Source: Chitinophaga sp. LS1
GTDB taxonomy: Bacteria > Bacteroidota > Bacteroidia > Chitinophagales > Chitinophagaceae
DNA: 64,000 nucleotides
Assembly (NCBI RefSeq): GCF_034274695.1
Contig: NZ_CP128362.1
Location: 1,178,001-1,242,000, forward strand
Direction: 5' to 3'
Below, in pieces: positions 39,436 to 48,822 of the stretch. Position numbers and translations under genes: made by a program. How positions within the stretch are numbered: the stretch's first letter is position 1; each line of letters opens with the position of its first letter. The notes under the pieces were generated by a model. That model did not search any database, was not told where the DNA came from, and was given only the letters and a program-made list of their open reading frames with translations.

Positions 39436-40035
39436 TTATTTCCAAAAGTTTATATAGTAAATTATTGCAATACTGTTCAGGCCATGTTGGGATAAAAACG
39501 CACGTAAGCTTTTGAGGGCCATTGACATGGTAGTTTTGACTGTTTCGGGAGATAACTGAAGAGCCTGTGCAATTTGTTCATGTGTCATGCCCTGTTCCCG
39601 GTGCATAATAAATATTCGTCTTCTTTGTGGGCTTAGATTGTTGATGGCCTCCTGTAATATGCGTTTGGTTTCTGATTCCAGCAGTTTGAAATCAGCATCT
39701 GCGACAGTACCTGCAGCCATTTGTGCCGCCACTACAGCCTGTAATTGCTGGCGGTGAGCCGTGAGGCGGAAAAAATCCATGGCTTTGTTATAAGCGACTT
39801 TTGAAAGGAATGCCTTTACATTCCTGACTTCAACCAGCAATTCCCGTCCTGTCCAAAGACCGGTGAAAATGTCAGAGGTTAATTCTTCTGCAATCTCAGG
39901 GATTTTTGTCATCCTGTGCAAAAAGGAATATATTTTCTCACAATACCTGTGATAAAGCACTGTAAAAGCGGATTCATCACCTTTTGCTATCAGTGGAAGC
40001 AACATTTCATCATTATAATAATCATAAGGCGACAT
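39436..40035 (-). CDS. ECF RNA polymerase sigma factor
   Basis: 199 residues. Region 2 (about 20-90: FTVLYHRYCEKIYSFL, AFLSKVAYNKAMDFFR) and region 4 (about 130-185: LSPQRRRIFIMHREQGMTHE, QIAQALQLSPETVK) are clear. It lies upstream of the fecR-like gene on the same strand and is expected to transcribe the susC/susD/tlpA cluster once released from FecR. Confidence 0.94.
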   Translation of the reverse strand: MSPYDYYNDEMLLPLIAKGDESAFTVLYHRYCEKIYSFLHRMTKIPEIAEELTSDIFTGLWTGRELLVEVRNVKAFLSKVAYNKAMDFFRLTAHRQQLQAVVAAQMAAGTVADADFKLLESETKRILQEAINNLSPQRRRIFIMHREQGMTHEQIAQALQLSPETVKTTMSMALKSLRAFLSQHGLNSIAIIYYINFWK

Positions 40036-40359
40036 ATAGTTCCCTCCATTACATGGTCATAAATTTAAAAATATGCAATGGGATTACAAAGGGGAGAACT
40101 GGTATTTCTGAGTTTGGAGGGTTATTTATACACAGCTGGTCCAGTTGGGAACAGAGGACTGTTGTTCATGGAATGTTTTCTTCTTTACTTCCTGCTGCAT
40201 AAAAAGAAAGGGAATAGCCCCTTTGCACTTCCTTTGAAAAAAGGACTAGTTATATAGCTATATCGATATTTAATTTGAATACCTCATAAAAAATAACAGA
40301 TTTCTCATCGACGAGACTGTAAAATTTCCTGTGTTAATGGCCTATTATGGTTACTTATC

Positions 40360-40542
40360 ATGGTAGGCACAAAAACCGGGGAAGGAGTTTACACAAAAAA
40401 TTTACACTCCCTAGTGGCACCGTCTTTATTTACGAAAGATCAAAAGGATCCATCTAAAGAGAATCCGCCACAACCAATTTTGGTTGCTCCTGTGAATGCT
40501 GCTTTTTTAATAAAAGCAATAATTGTTATATTGGCTTTGTAA
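40360..40542 (+). pseudogene. C-terminal tail remnant of an RHS toxin (inferred)
   Basis: The frame reads QKDPSKENPPQPILVAPV and ends AFLIKAIIVILAL. This resembles in layout the tail of the intact RHS toxin at 59.9 kb (KKNPLKDIDLPIIVPVGGAG...), and in both cases an immunity gene of the same family starts just downstream. I take it as the last piece of a lost toxin cassette. Similarity is short, and the upstream 40036-40359 holds nothing recognisable. Confidence 0.4.
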
Positions 40543-40552
40543 AAAAATATAT

Positions 40553-41002
40553 ATGCATTTTGTTCGATTTATTGCAGAGTTTATACGCCCTGCTATAACT
40601 GATTACCATCAATTGCTAATGGCGGATTTTGCAAATTCGCCACAATATGCAAGTGCGGTAAAGAACATTTTTTATTCCGATTTGACATTTCACCAATTTA
40701 TTGAATGGCATAAGCATATTGATATTATTGATTTTGATCGTATTCAGCCGAAAACAATGGATGATATATTTGGAGAATATGGTAAACTGGAAGATTTAGA
40801 GCTTTTTGAATGTCAATTTAAATACGTAAATAACAACGAAGCTAAGCATTATCAATTTTTTCAGCAGGATACATATCCTTCTTTTGAATTAGCTGCTGCT
40901 TCTTTTCCTCGCCCTTATTTTTTAATTCGCGATGACTTCGTCGAATATTTGGATAACTTAATATTTTCTTCATTAACATCTTTTAGAAAGAATAGAAAGA
41001 AG
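40553..41002 (+). pseudogene. Immunity-family copy A, truncated
   Basis: From ATG 40553 (MHFVRFIAEFIRPAI) it follows the ~300-residue immunity family of this locus for about 150 residues (FHQFIEWHKHIDIIDFD, YFLIRDDFVEYLD) up to KKSQIEK. The remaining half is replaced by the tail of a toxin in another frame (40983-41076). In-frame translation ends at 41038 in unrelated residues. Confidence 0.72.
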
Positions 41003-41076
41003 TCACAGATTGAAAAAAGGATCCTGCTACAGATATAAAGCCTCCTGTTTTAGTACCTGTTGCAGGAGGAGCGTAG
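40983..41076 (+). pseudogene. Second toxin-tail remnant fused into immunity copy A
   Basis: In a shifted frame 41017-41076 reads KDPATDIKPPVLVPVAGGA then stop, closely parallel to the KNPLKDIDLPIIVPVGGAG tail of the intact toxin at 59.9 kb. It directly precedes immunity copy B. The junction lies in the GAAAAAAGGA stretch near 41015. Confidence 0.6.
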
Positions 41077-41126
41077 TTACTTCCATTATTATACCGACTT
41101 TTCCTATTTTACAGTATACTTGAATC

Positions 41127-42029
41127 ATGAACTTTGTACGTTTTATTTCTGAGTTTATAAACCCTGCTATATTGGGTTATCATCAATTACTATTGGAAGA
41201 TTTTGAAAAATCACCAGAGTATGCAAGAATAGTAAACAAACTTTTTTATTCTGATTTTTCATTTCGTAAATTCATTGAGTGGCATAGAGAAATCAGTATT
41301 ATAGATTTTGATCAATTAGAATGGAGTGAGGTACTTGAGCCTTTACCTAAATTTTGCAGATTAGCAGACTTGGATCTGATCGAACATCAATTTGAATACA
41401 TAAAGGATATTAAAACAAAAGGATATCAGTTTTTTCAGCGAGAAGTATATCCTTCTGCTGAATCAGCGGCTGCGTCTTATCCCCGTACCTATTTTTTAAT
41501 TAGGGAGGATTTTTTGGAGTATTTTGATGAGTTAATATTCTCATCGCTACCATCTTTTAAAAAGAGCGTTTTACCTTCTCAGATTGAAAAGGAATTGTTT
41601 GAAGGGGTGTCAATTGTCTTTGATAAAAACAGGGAGGAGATGTACTTTGATAGTCTTGAAGGATATCTTTTCCCGGATTTATCATTTAAAATTAATGGGA
41701 AGACAATAAAATGTAATCTTCAAACTGATCTAAAGTCTTTAATATTCTGTAGGCAGTCATTTATGTTTTTTTATGATCAGTATGCAATAGACGAATATAA
41801 TTCAGACTCTTCTACATATGGCAGGAAAGAACCAATTATAATGCAAGTATCCGGAAAGAATGAATATGTAGTTACAAACACACAGGAAGCGATAGATAGA
41901 AGTAGCAAATACATATTGTTGGTAGCAGATTTGTTTCTTCATTACTATACTGTTTTTGAGAAATGGGCTTCTGGATTTTTAAAGGAAAACTATACAAAAA
42001 TCATTAGTCATCCAGAGTTTCAGGCTTAA
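41127..42029 (+). CDS. Putative immunity protein, copy B (intact, 300 residues)
   Basis: Same family as copies A, C, D, E and F. It starts MNFVRFISEFINPAI and carries FIEWHREISIIDFD, LADLDLIEHQFEYIKD, YFLIREDFLEYFDELIFSSL, EKELFEGVSIVFDK, FLHYYTVFEKWASGFLKENY and ends HPEFQA. There is no signal peptide or membrane helix, so it acts in the cytoplasm, as expected for an antidote to a nuclease. I do not recognise a named family. It follows a toxin-tail remnant and ends in a hairpin that recurs in the locus. Confidence 0.7.
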   Translation: MNFVRFISEFINPAILGYHQLLLEDFEKSPEYARIVNKLFYSDFSFRKFIEWHREISIIDFDQLEWSEVLEPLPKFCRLADLDLIEHQFEYIKDIKTKGYQFFQREVYPSAESAAASYPRTYFLIREDFLEYFDELIFSSLPSFKKSVLPSQIEKELFEGVSIVFDKNREEMYFDSLEGYLFPDLSFKINGKTIKCNLQTDLKSLIFCRQSFMFFYDQYAIDEYNSDSSTYGRKEPIIMQVSGKNEYVVTNTQEAIDRSSKYILLVADLFLHYYTVFEKWASGFLKENYTKIISHPEFQA

Positions 42030-42050
42030 GATGATAAATGCATTGTTTTT

Positions 42051-42087
42051 AAAAGTGCCTTCAGATTATACCTGAAGGCACTTTTTT
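42051..42087 (+). terminator. Recurrent GCCTTCAG-type terminator (after copy B)
   Basis: AAAAGTGCCTTCAG pairs with CTGAAGGCACTTTT around ATTATAC, followed by T residues. The same hairpin follows copies C and D. Confidence 0.92.
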
Positions 42088-42144
42088 CTTTATTAACAGC
42101 ATGATAATTCTTCCTGACACCCTATAAGAGATACAGATATTGCT

Positions 42145-42720
42145 TTGCAAAACAAAAATGTGAGTCGAGCGACGGTATCATTATCTCAATTCGGCAACAC
42201 AGTAGGTTACAGTTACAGATATGATCAGTTGAACCGCCTGAAGAGGATGCGCCAGCATCCATTGACAATTGGTGTTCCATCATGGGACGCATCTACAGCA
42301 GGTACAGCTTACCAGGAAGATGTAACCTATGATGCAGATGGTAACAGAGTGAGTAAGGTGTATACGCATGGTACACAGGTGGATAAGATGTGGTATGTGA
42401 GAGATGTATCAGGTAATGTGCTGGCGGTTTATGAGAATAAGGATGGAGATGGTAACGTTTATTGGAAGGAACAACAATTGTATGGGACGAGTCGTTTAGG
42501 TTCATGGTATCCTGATTTGAGTATAAATGCTGGTGCGAGTGGCACTGCTACATTATGGAGTGCTACTAATAAGAAGCAGTATGAGTTGTCAAATCATTTA
42601 GGTAATATTGTAGCTACGGTTAGTGATGAATTGAAATCAGATAATACAGCGTTGGTGTTGAGTGCGAATAATTATTATCCGTTTGGGATGATTCAGCCGG
42701 ATATAGTCCCAAACCATTGA
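42145..42720 (+). pseudogene. RHS core fragment with internal deletion
   Basis: It begins abruptly inside RHS core (NVSRATVSLSQFGNTVGY) and ends just after YYPFGMIQPD in unrelated codons. Compared with the intact RHS gene, the segment between TYDANGN and KYDADGNRV is missing, so TYDADGNRVSKVYTHG joins directly. The two flanks share the YDAxGN repeat, which suggests deletion by recombination between RHS repeats. No start, no tip: a displaced fragment. Confidence 0.8.
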
Positions 42721-42823
42721 CGGCTTACCCCAACGGAGTGTTCTCCTTTTTTTTACATGAACACTTTCATCCATAAGCCTAATTTTCAAAAATACATTAT
42801 ATCAAAAGGGGGCAGTAGATTAT

Positions 42824-43771
42824 TTGAAAAAAGTGTATGGTAAATTGTTCCCAGAGCAAAAGCCCGATAGTGTGAATTGTCCAAGTTGCTCACAACTGCA
42901 AGATAGCGGGCATATTGAAAGTAATAATCCTGTGGGAACCTTTAATCGCATATTGAATGATCAAAAAAAGGGAATGAGAATAATAATTAAGAAGATATTA
43001 AACAAAATGGCAGCATTAGCAAGAATATGCAGTTTGGTGCCTTTGGTTTATGGATGTAATAATCAAGGGGCGGAAAATAGTTATAAGTCATTCCTTAATG
43101 ATGGTAATGGAGGATTTATAGAAGTAGTGTTAAATGAAAATGGTAAAATTTCGGAATCATTTCAATTGAGAAGTGATTCCGTGAAAAATGGTAGCTATAA
43201 AAAATTCTTTTCAGACGGGACGTTAGAAAGTGTAGGCCAGTTTAAAAATGGAATGATGGATAGCTTTTGGACAAATTATTATCATGGAGGAAAAGTTAAA
43301 GAACAGCAATATTGGGTAAGTGGTAAACAATTTTGCGAGCAAAAAAGTTATAGACCTGATGGCAGATTAAAAGAGTTTGAATTTAAAGCACTTGATTTGG
43401 GAACAGTTTCATTAATACAATATGATGAGCAAAATCAAATTATAAATTGGGAAGGATTTCCTATTTATTGTGTATTCAATTCAAATAAAATTAAGCGAGG
43501 TGAGGAATATGTTTTAGGGGTTTTCTTTGGTGCACCACTTGCATTTGATATTGAAGTCAGAATTGAGGCGAAACGTATTAATGATAATAAAGTTATTTAC
43601 TTAAAAAAATATGATGCGAATAGTGTTGAGATTTTAAACTTTGGAAGGAGAATTGTCATTAAGGAAACCATGCAAAAAAATGGTGACTATTTATGGGATA
43701 TACACTTTCATTATAAAGGAGACAAAATAGGAAAAGATAAAACAGTGAATTTACGTGTTAAAGTCGAATGA
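42824..43771 (+). CDS. MORN-repeat lipoprotein, putative immunity protein, fused to a toxin tail
   Basis: The frame opens upstream without a clear start. The first ~50 residues (KKVYGKLFPEQKPDSVNC, SCSQLQDSGHIESNNPVG) look like the end of a lost toxin tip. The real immunity protein probably begins at ATG 42974 (MRIIIKKILNKMAALARIC), with a lipobox-like LVPLVYGC. It then carries MORN/YwqK-type repeats (GSYKKFFSDGTLESVGQFKNG, DSFWTNYYHGGKVKEQQYW), common in antitoxin-like neighbours of RHS proteins. A lipoprotein immunity points to a toxin acting in the periplasm or envelope. Confidence 0.6.
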   Translation: MKKVYGKLFPEQKPDSVNCPSCSQLQDSGHIESNNPVGTFNRILNDQKKGMRIIIKKILNKMAALARICSLVPLVYGCNNQGAENSYKSFLNDGNGGFIEVVLNENGKISESFQLRSDSVKNGSYKKFFSDGTLESVGQFKNGMMDSFWTNYYHGGKVKEQQYWVSGKQFCEQKSYRPDGRLKEFEFKALDLGTVSLIQYDEQNQIINWEGFPIYCVFNSNKIKRGEEYVLGVFFGAPLAFDIEVRIEAKRINDNKVIYLKKYDANSVEILNFGRRIVIKETMQKNGDYLWDIHFHYKGDKIGKDKTVNLRVKVE

Positions 43772-43847
43772 GAAAATTATAAAAGATATTTTGTAACCAC
43801 TTCGTCAACGGATCAAATACGTGATCTGTTTTACAAGAATATTTTAG

Positions 43848-45199
43848 ATGTTGATGGATCTTCAATCGTTAGGTTTTAAGGCCAGTACGAATATATGGGA
43901 ACCGGAGGTATTGGAAGACTTTAAGGAACGGGTGAGTATTATAGTGAGTAAGGTGTATACACATGCAGGGCAGGTAGATAAGACCTGGTATGTGAGAGAT
44001 GCTACGGTTAATGTGTTGCCGATCTATGGAAATAAGGATGCCGATGGTAATGTGTATTGGAAGGAGCAACAATTGTATGGTACTGCTCGTTTAGGTTCAT
44101 GGTATCCTGAATTGAATGTGTCTGCAGGGGCAATTGGTGCAGCCGAATTATGGAGTACTACGAATAAGAAGCAGTATGAGTTGTCCAATCATTTAGGTAA
44201 TGTGCTGGCAACGGTAACTGATGAGTTGAAAGCTGATAATACAGCGTTGGTGATGAGTGCGAATGATTATTATCCGTTTGGAATGATTCAGCCGGATAGG
44301 AGTTATAGTAGTGGTGGATATAGGTATGGTTTTAATGGGAAGGAGAATGATGTGAAGGGAGATGGGAATCAGAAGGATTATGGGATGAGGATGTATGATC
44401 CAAGAGTAGGAAGGTTTTTGAGTGAGGATCCCTTGACTCCACAGTTTCCAGAATTAACACCATATCGGTTTGGTGGAAACAGTCCTATAGCATTTATTGA
44501 TTTGGACGGACTGGAGCCTCCGTTCCCAATTTCTTTAGGTAGAGTTATTGAAGTAGTGAATTCTTTTGACGTAACCGCCCCTCCGCCTCCTGCCATTCCG
44601 ATTCCGCCTGTCATAATTCTTAAGAATCCCGCGATCCCTGCACCTGTTTCAGGATTACGTGCGCTGGAAGGAGTACCTATAGATTTGTCGGAACCTGGTG
44701 TAATAAGGATACCTTCTACAGATTTGGAATATACTTTGCAGAGAGGACAATATAGATGGGCAAAATCGAACTATAGAAAGGGCGAGTTGGATGATCCGGA
44801 CTATCAGGGGACTTATAAGGAAAAAAACAGGTTAAATCTGGTGAAAAACAGGGTTCAGATGTGCCTGGGTGGGCGGAGAATTACAGGCCACAATCAAATG
44901 AAGATCCTAAAGGTTTTGCCAGAAGGTTGCTGGATAAAAAGTATGGCAAGGGCAATTGGAAAGAAGGGCCAGGAACTGAGTATAACAGGATAAAGAAATT
45001 TGGAGAAAGACATTTTATTAATTCAATTGAGCTCATTCCCTATCCGTTTAGGAAACTATATGAAGATGCCACCAGGTATAATGAAGAACTGAAAGAGTGG
45101 GAAAAGCAGGCAGCTGAAATGATGGATAAGAGAGAAGAAAAAGGAATATACAAAAAGAAGGATGACTATGATAATTTATCAGCTCATATTTTCAGGTGA
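43848..45199 (+). pseudogene. RHS core plus toxin tip, split by a -1 frame change at an A7 run
   Basis: Frame one contains RHS core from VSKVYTHAGQVDK to RMYDPRVGRFLSEDPL and the boundary PIAFIDLDGLEP, then a Pro-rich linker. At A7 (44821-44827) the homologous frame moves by -1 and continues as VKSGEKQGSDVPGWAENYRP and LLDKKYGKGNWKEGPGTEYN to a stop at 45199; the -YGKGNW...GPGxEYN block is frequent in RHS toxin tips. The heptamer A AAA AAC lies in frame, so programmed slippage is possible; otherwise it is an inactivating indel. The 5' end is truncated (no signal, no N-terminal RHS). Confidence 0.7.
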
Positions 45200-45914
45200 T
45201 CCGATACCGGATGAGTTAAAGCCATTTTTTTTAATTGATGTACATGCTTTGCTGAATTCGTTAAATCGGAACAATCAAATTGTTTATAAGGATAACGTTG
45301 TGAGTTTTACGGCAGGTAAAGTTTACATTTTTATAAGTTGTCCGGGTGAAGAAGTAATATCAAACGGATTAAATATTTATGCAAAACAATGGATTAGCAA
45401 TATTGAAGAAGATTACTCACTGAAATTATCAATTGAAAAAATAGGAGAACATCCGGAAGAACTAAATGGCAACTATTCAGAGGCGTCTGCGTATATTTTG
45501 TATGGGAACAGTTATTTGCCGTTGAGATCATTAGATAATTTTGATCCTATTCCGTTATATAAGTTTCCATATACCTATAGTGATAATGCATCTTATTATG
45601 ATATAAATATGTGGCACTCTAATTATGATAATGTTTATGCAATATGGGATAGAGGGGATATTAATGAACCATATTTTAAGGAGCTACTTTCCTCAATCGA
45701 AAGTCAGTTGACAGTAGATGGAATAGAAATATGCAATCGAATCAAACAGCTTACAAATAAAGATTGTTATTTTTATTTGTTTAATTACGATAATGATGTT
45801 CCTGATGCGTGCCCTTCTTGTGGGGGTGCCTGGAAGTTAGAAAATCGAATACTGGATAAATTTGATTTTAAATGTGATAAGTGCAAAATCCTATCCAATT
45901 TGGGGGTTGACTGA
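45162..45914 (+). CDS. DUF2310-like zinc-ribbon protein, probable immunity partner
   Basis: 250 residues (248 from the second ATG at 45168). The C-terminus has CPSCGGAW and FKCDKCKILSNLGVD, a CxxC...CxxC zinc ribbon as in the DUF2310 family. The N-terminal part (IIYQLIFSGDPIPDELKPFF) is cytoplasmic. Its start overlaps the end of the toxin-tip frame by about 30 bp, the normal toxin-immunity arrangement. Activity as an antidote is inferred from this overlap. Confidence 0.7.
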   Translation: MTMIIYQLIFSGDPIPDELKPFFLIDVHALLNSLNRNNQIVYKDNVVSFTAGKVYIFISCPGEEVISNGLNIYAKQWISNIEEDYSLKLSIEKIGEHPEELNGNYSEASAYILYGNSYLPLRSLDNFDPIPLYKFPYTYSDNASYYDINMWHSNYDNVYAIWDRGDINEPYFKELLSSIESQLTVDGIEICNRIKQLTNKDCYFYLFNYDNDVPDACPSCGGAWKLENRILDKFDFKCDKCKILSNLGVD

Positions 45915-45928
45915 GCTTATGATCTAAT

Positions 45929-46598
45929 TTAAAAAGTTGTAAAGATAGCCTGGGACGGTTTAATAAAACCTGCATCAATTGTATCAGCAAATTTTAGAAG
46001 CAAACGACACATTGTTTTTATTAATATTGAATCTCTTTCGTACAGACTGATTATTCACTGCTTCATTGTTGACATAATGCAAACAGGTATGTTGATAACA
46101 AGCTCTAATCCTGTCTTCGTTGTTCATTTTTGTTAAAGGTAAGGGTGCGTATATAATGACCCGTGTATACTCATCTCCTCTGATAAATTTAGGCGCTGGA
46201 AGTTGAAACTCTTCAATTACCTCAATTGCTCTATCCACGCCACTACTTCGTTCTTCGCAGATATTAAGGCGACGCATAAGTGATGCAAGAGTCTCATTCC
46301 TTGACTTTGGAGCAGTATCAATAAACCGGTTGGTATCGACTAGTGGTGTACCTGGATTGGTTATTTCAATTCAGTCCTTAAATACTTCAACCATTACACC
46401 TGCACCGGTAATAGATAGATCCTGATGAATAATTGCATTTGCTACAAACTCACGAATAGCCTTGTCGGGATATATTTTCAATTGCTGCCGCAAAGCGGAT
46501 TCTATTACTTCATTTGTAGGTAATTGATCCATAATATAATTAATCATACCTTCAAATCCAGTGGCATAGCCTTTAGGAATTCCCTCCTCCTCTATAAA
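45929..46598 (-). pseudogene. AlbA_2/HATPase_c_4-type ATP-binding protein fragment
   Basis: The minus strand encodes KAIREFVANAIIHQDLSITG, a stop (TGA) after VEVFKD, then in the same frame IEITNPGTPLVDTNRFIDT and ERSSGVDRAIEVIEEFQLP, hallmarks of the RecG-like/AlbA_2 transcriptional-regulator-type ATP-binding family. Near 45990 the frame shifts again (ASKI then IADTIDAGFIKPSQA) to a stop at 45929. The 5' half is missing where it meets an RHS fragment on the other strand. One nonsense codon, one frameshift and a truncation make it clearly dead. Confidence 0.75.
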
Positions 46599-47421
46599 CG
46601 CCTTATCAGTTTGCTTCTAATACACCGATAAGGGCTGTTGATCTAGATGGTTTAGAATCTGCAATAATTAGTTATGGACTTCGAGCAACCGCAATTTTAG
46701 TTACTGGTAGCTATAATATTTTTGTAGGGATTGATTACAAAGGAAATGTAGGTTATGGTTATGCGTGGAGTCTGGGTTTTGGAACAGGGTTATACATTGG
46801 AGTAGGTCCTACTGTTACTATATTTCCACGGGCAACACTAGATCAAACTGGTGGATATGGTAGTAATATAGGGCCAATATAGGATTTGTAGAACTTTCAG
46901 GTGGATTAGATTTAAATTTATCTTATCAACAAGATGAAAAAACAGGACAATTGAATGATGTAAAACTTGGAGGAAGTTTGGCAATACCGCTTCCTGGAAT
47001 CTCTCCTGGTGCCGGTATTAAGTTTCATGTAGATTCTGGCAATTCAACATTTAAATGGACAGGAGATCTTTCTGAGCTTGAAAATGTATTGAAGGATGCT
47101 GTACCAATTAGTCCAGATCAAATCCACGAACTTGTAAGACAGGCAACAACGTTACACGCAGGACTGATTGATATGAAAAAGACAATAGATGCGGTGGAAA
47201 AGAAGAAGGTGCAGCCAACTCCTGCGAATAATGCCTCTGCTCCATCTCGAGGAAGAAGCACTCGACCAGATACACCCGAGAAGGCTAATAATTCTTCTCG
47301 TCAAAATAATAATCAACATAAAAAAAAAGAAGTAATAATTCCAGAGGACAATCGAATGATTTTTTGTCTAATTTTTCAACTTAATAACCAAAAAAATGGA
47401 TGTAAAATTTTTTCCAATTAA
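46599..47421 (+). pseudogene. Displaced RHS tip starting at the core boundary, frameshifted
   Basis: It starts in TPYQFASNTPIRAVDLDGLE, the conserved RHS core end, with everything upstream lost. A Gly/Tyr-rich segment follows (YNIFVGIDYKGNVGYGYAW), which stops at 46880, and the next frame carries on as IGFVELSGGLDLNLSYQQ and LPGISPGAGIKFHVDSGN to a Lys/Gln/Asn-rich end. A further shift near 47355 would give the natural-looking end NDFLSNFST. The glycine-rich beta pattern suggests a barrel- or pore-like domain rather than a nuclease. Its partner is the membrane protein starting at 47396. Confidence 0.6.
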
Positions 47422-47887
47422 GACATGGCAAGTATCTACAAAGCTTAGCAAGGAGGATATTCTCAAAAAAGTATCTGATTCATCCGTTAGTAAATCCTGG
47501 AAGATATCTATGAAGGGTTTATTTAATAATGTAAATTTTACTAGTCAGCCAACAAATGATGGATTCATTTTAGTAATGGGTAACTATGGTTTAACTTATG
47601 CAAAGAATCCTCTCCGCCCTCCAGTTGACGTTCGTTTTGCTAATGTGAATAATTTAACATTATTGAATTGTACACATAAACTTAGCAACGGCACTTTCGC
47701 TAGACTAGTAATATTTTATTTTATTTTTATCATCATTTCATATTTTATGGGATTTAAAGATAATGATTGGGTAGGTATTGTTATGCCTTTAGGAATAATA
47801 GTAGTTCATTACTGCTTAGTATTATATAGTTTCAATAAGCAACTATTTAATTATGAAATTTTCATAGCTGAATTAATAAAGGAATGA
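47396..47887 (+). CDS. Two-helix membrane protein, putative immunity
   Basis: 163 residues. An N-terminal cytoplasmic domain (MDVKFFPIKTWQVSTKLSKE) is followed by two transmembrane helices (LVIFYFIFIIISYFMGF near 104-120; IVMPLGIIVVHYCLVLY near 129-145). It starts right after the glycine-rich RHS tip and ends before a recurrent hairpin. A membrane antidote would fit a membrane-active toxin. The other glycine-rich tip in the locus (56 kb) is also followed by a two-helix protein. Family not recognised. Confidence 0.6.
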   Translation: MDVKFFPIKTWQVSTKLSKEDILKKVSDSSVSKSWKISMKGLFNNVNFTSQPTNDGFILVMGNYGLTYAKNPLRPPVDVRFANVNNLTLLNCTHKLSNGTFARLVIFYFIFIIISYFMGFKDNDWVGIVMPLGIIVVHYCLVLYSFNKQLFNYEIFIAELIKE

Positions 47888-47909
47888 GCTGTTGCTTTAT
47901 TCTCTTCTC

Positions 47910-47943
47910 AAGATGCCTTCAGAAGAAAATCTGAAGGTATCTT
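47910..47943 (+). terminator. Recurrent hairpin (GCCTTCAGA type)
   Basis: AAGATGCCTTCAGA (47910-47923) pairs with TCTGAAGGTATCTT (47930-47943), the same core as the terminators after the immunity copies. Confidence 0.8.
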
Positions 47944-47962
47944 CATATTACCTTAACAATAA

Positions 47963-48680
47963 ATGAAATTTAAATCATTATTTATGAAATCCGGAAAATC
48001 TACCATTCAGTATGCAGGAATAGGTTGTAGTTATAGAATCGGCAATAGAAGCTTCAAAATTTTGATCAAAGAATAGGTACTCTGTTCTCGGTTTTCCGAT
48101 ACAATGTATCGAGCGTTTATCTTTTCCCAAGTATCCAACTGTGATATTTAGAAAAAAGTCCTGGAAAAAAAATAACTGCGCTGGCTTAGCAATAGAAGCG
48201 TTGGTTGAAGTTGCATACACTTTTAGATTACCTGTATATTTTGAGGATAATAATCCGGTTCATCTTTTATGGTTGTACTTACATACCTTGAAATATTGAG
48301 GTTGTACCCATTCTTTTCAATTTCATCGATAGAAACCCTGCGATCCTAATGGAGATGACGATTTCTTTAATGCAGTTCCAGGAGTTGACTGTAAGTGTTT
48401 ATCTTCCTTTTAATAATGAAGGATATTACTTAAGAATGCTTCTTGGGGAATTAAGCAAGGGAATTTTCGAAAGGAATGGTGGATTAGATGAGGGCCTACT
48501 GGATCTGGTAATCCTTCATTATCTAATTATCTTGGGGTGAAGGTCCAGACAGAACGTTATTATTTATATTCAGATTTTTACCATAATCAAACTACGAATA
48601 GTAAAATATTTCATTTTTCACAAGACAAGGATGATAAGGTGAGTTATAAGATTTATGATTTCTCAAATTGGAATAAATAA
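47963..48680 (+). pseudogene. Decayed toxin tip (Cys-dependent hydrolase-like)
   Basis: Three frames must be joined. 47963 onward reads MKFKSLFMKSGKSTIQ; 48075 onward reads RYSVLGFPIQCIERLSFPKY and KKNNCAGLAIEALVEVAYTF (a Cys after Asn, as in papain-like amidase tips); after stops, 48514 onward reads GPTGSGNPSLSNYLGVKVQ and ends IYDFSNWNK at 48680. The last ~45 codons recur almost unchanged at 58.4-58.5 kb on the minus strand. The amidase suggestion rests on one motif and is weak. Confidence 0.45.
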
Positions 48681-48822
48681 TATGATACGGAAAATATTTA
48701 ATTTTATACCCTTGTTAATTGGGTTGTTTTTTCTGAGTAGTTTTTGTTACCACTATACTAAATACTCAAAGTTTTTTGATGGAGCCACCCCACATGAGGT
48801 GTATGATATGCTATCAGTTATT

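Noticed and set aside
40360..40542. A 60-residue independent membrane peptide
   Set aside because: The hydrophobic end resembles the toxin tail at 59.9 kb and the next gene is the same immunity family, so a cassette remnant is more likely, though not proven.
44861..45199. Separate gene starting at GTG 44861
   Set aside because: The homologous toxin sequence extends upstream of the GTG in the same frame back to the A7 run, so it is the rest of the split RHS tip.
46951..47421. Separate 156-residue gene
   Set aside because: Its frame is open upstream to about 46880 and continues the RHS tip that starts at 46599; the internal ATG has no support.
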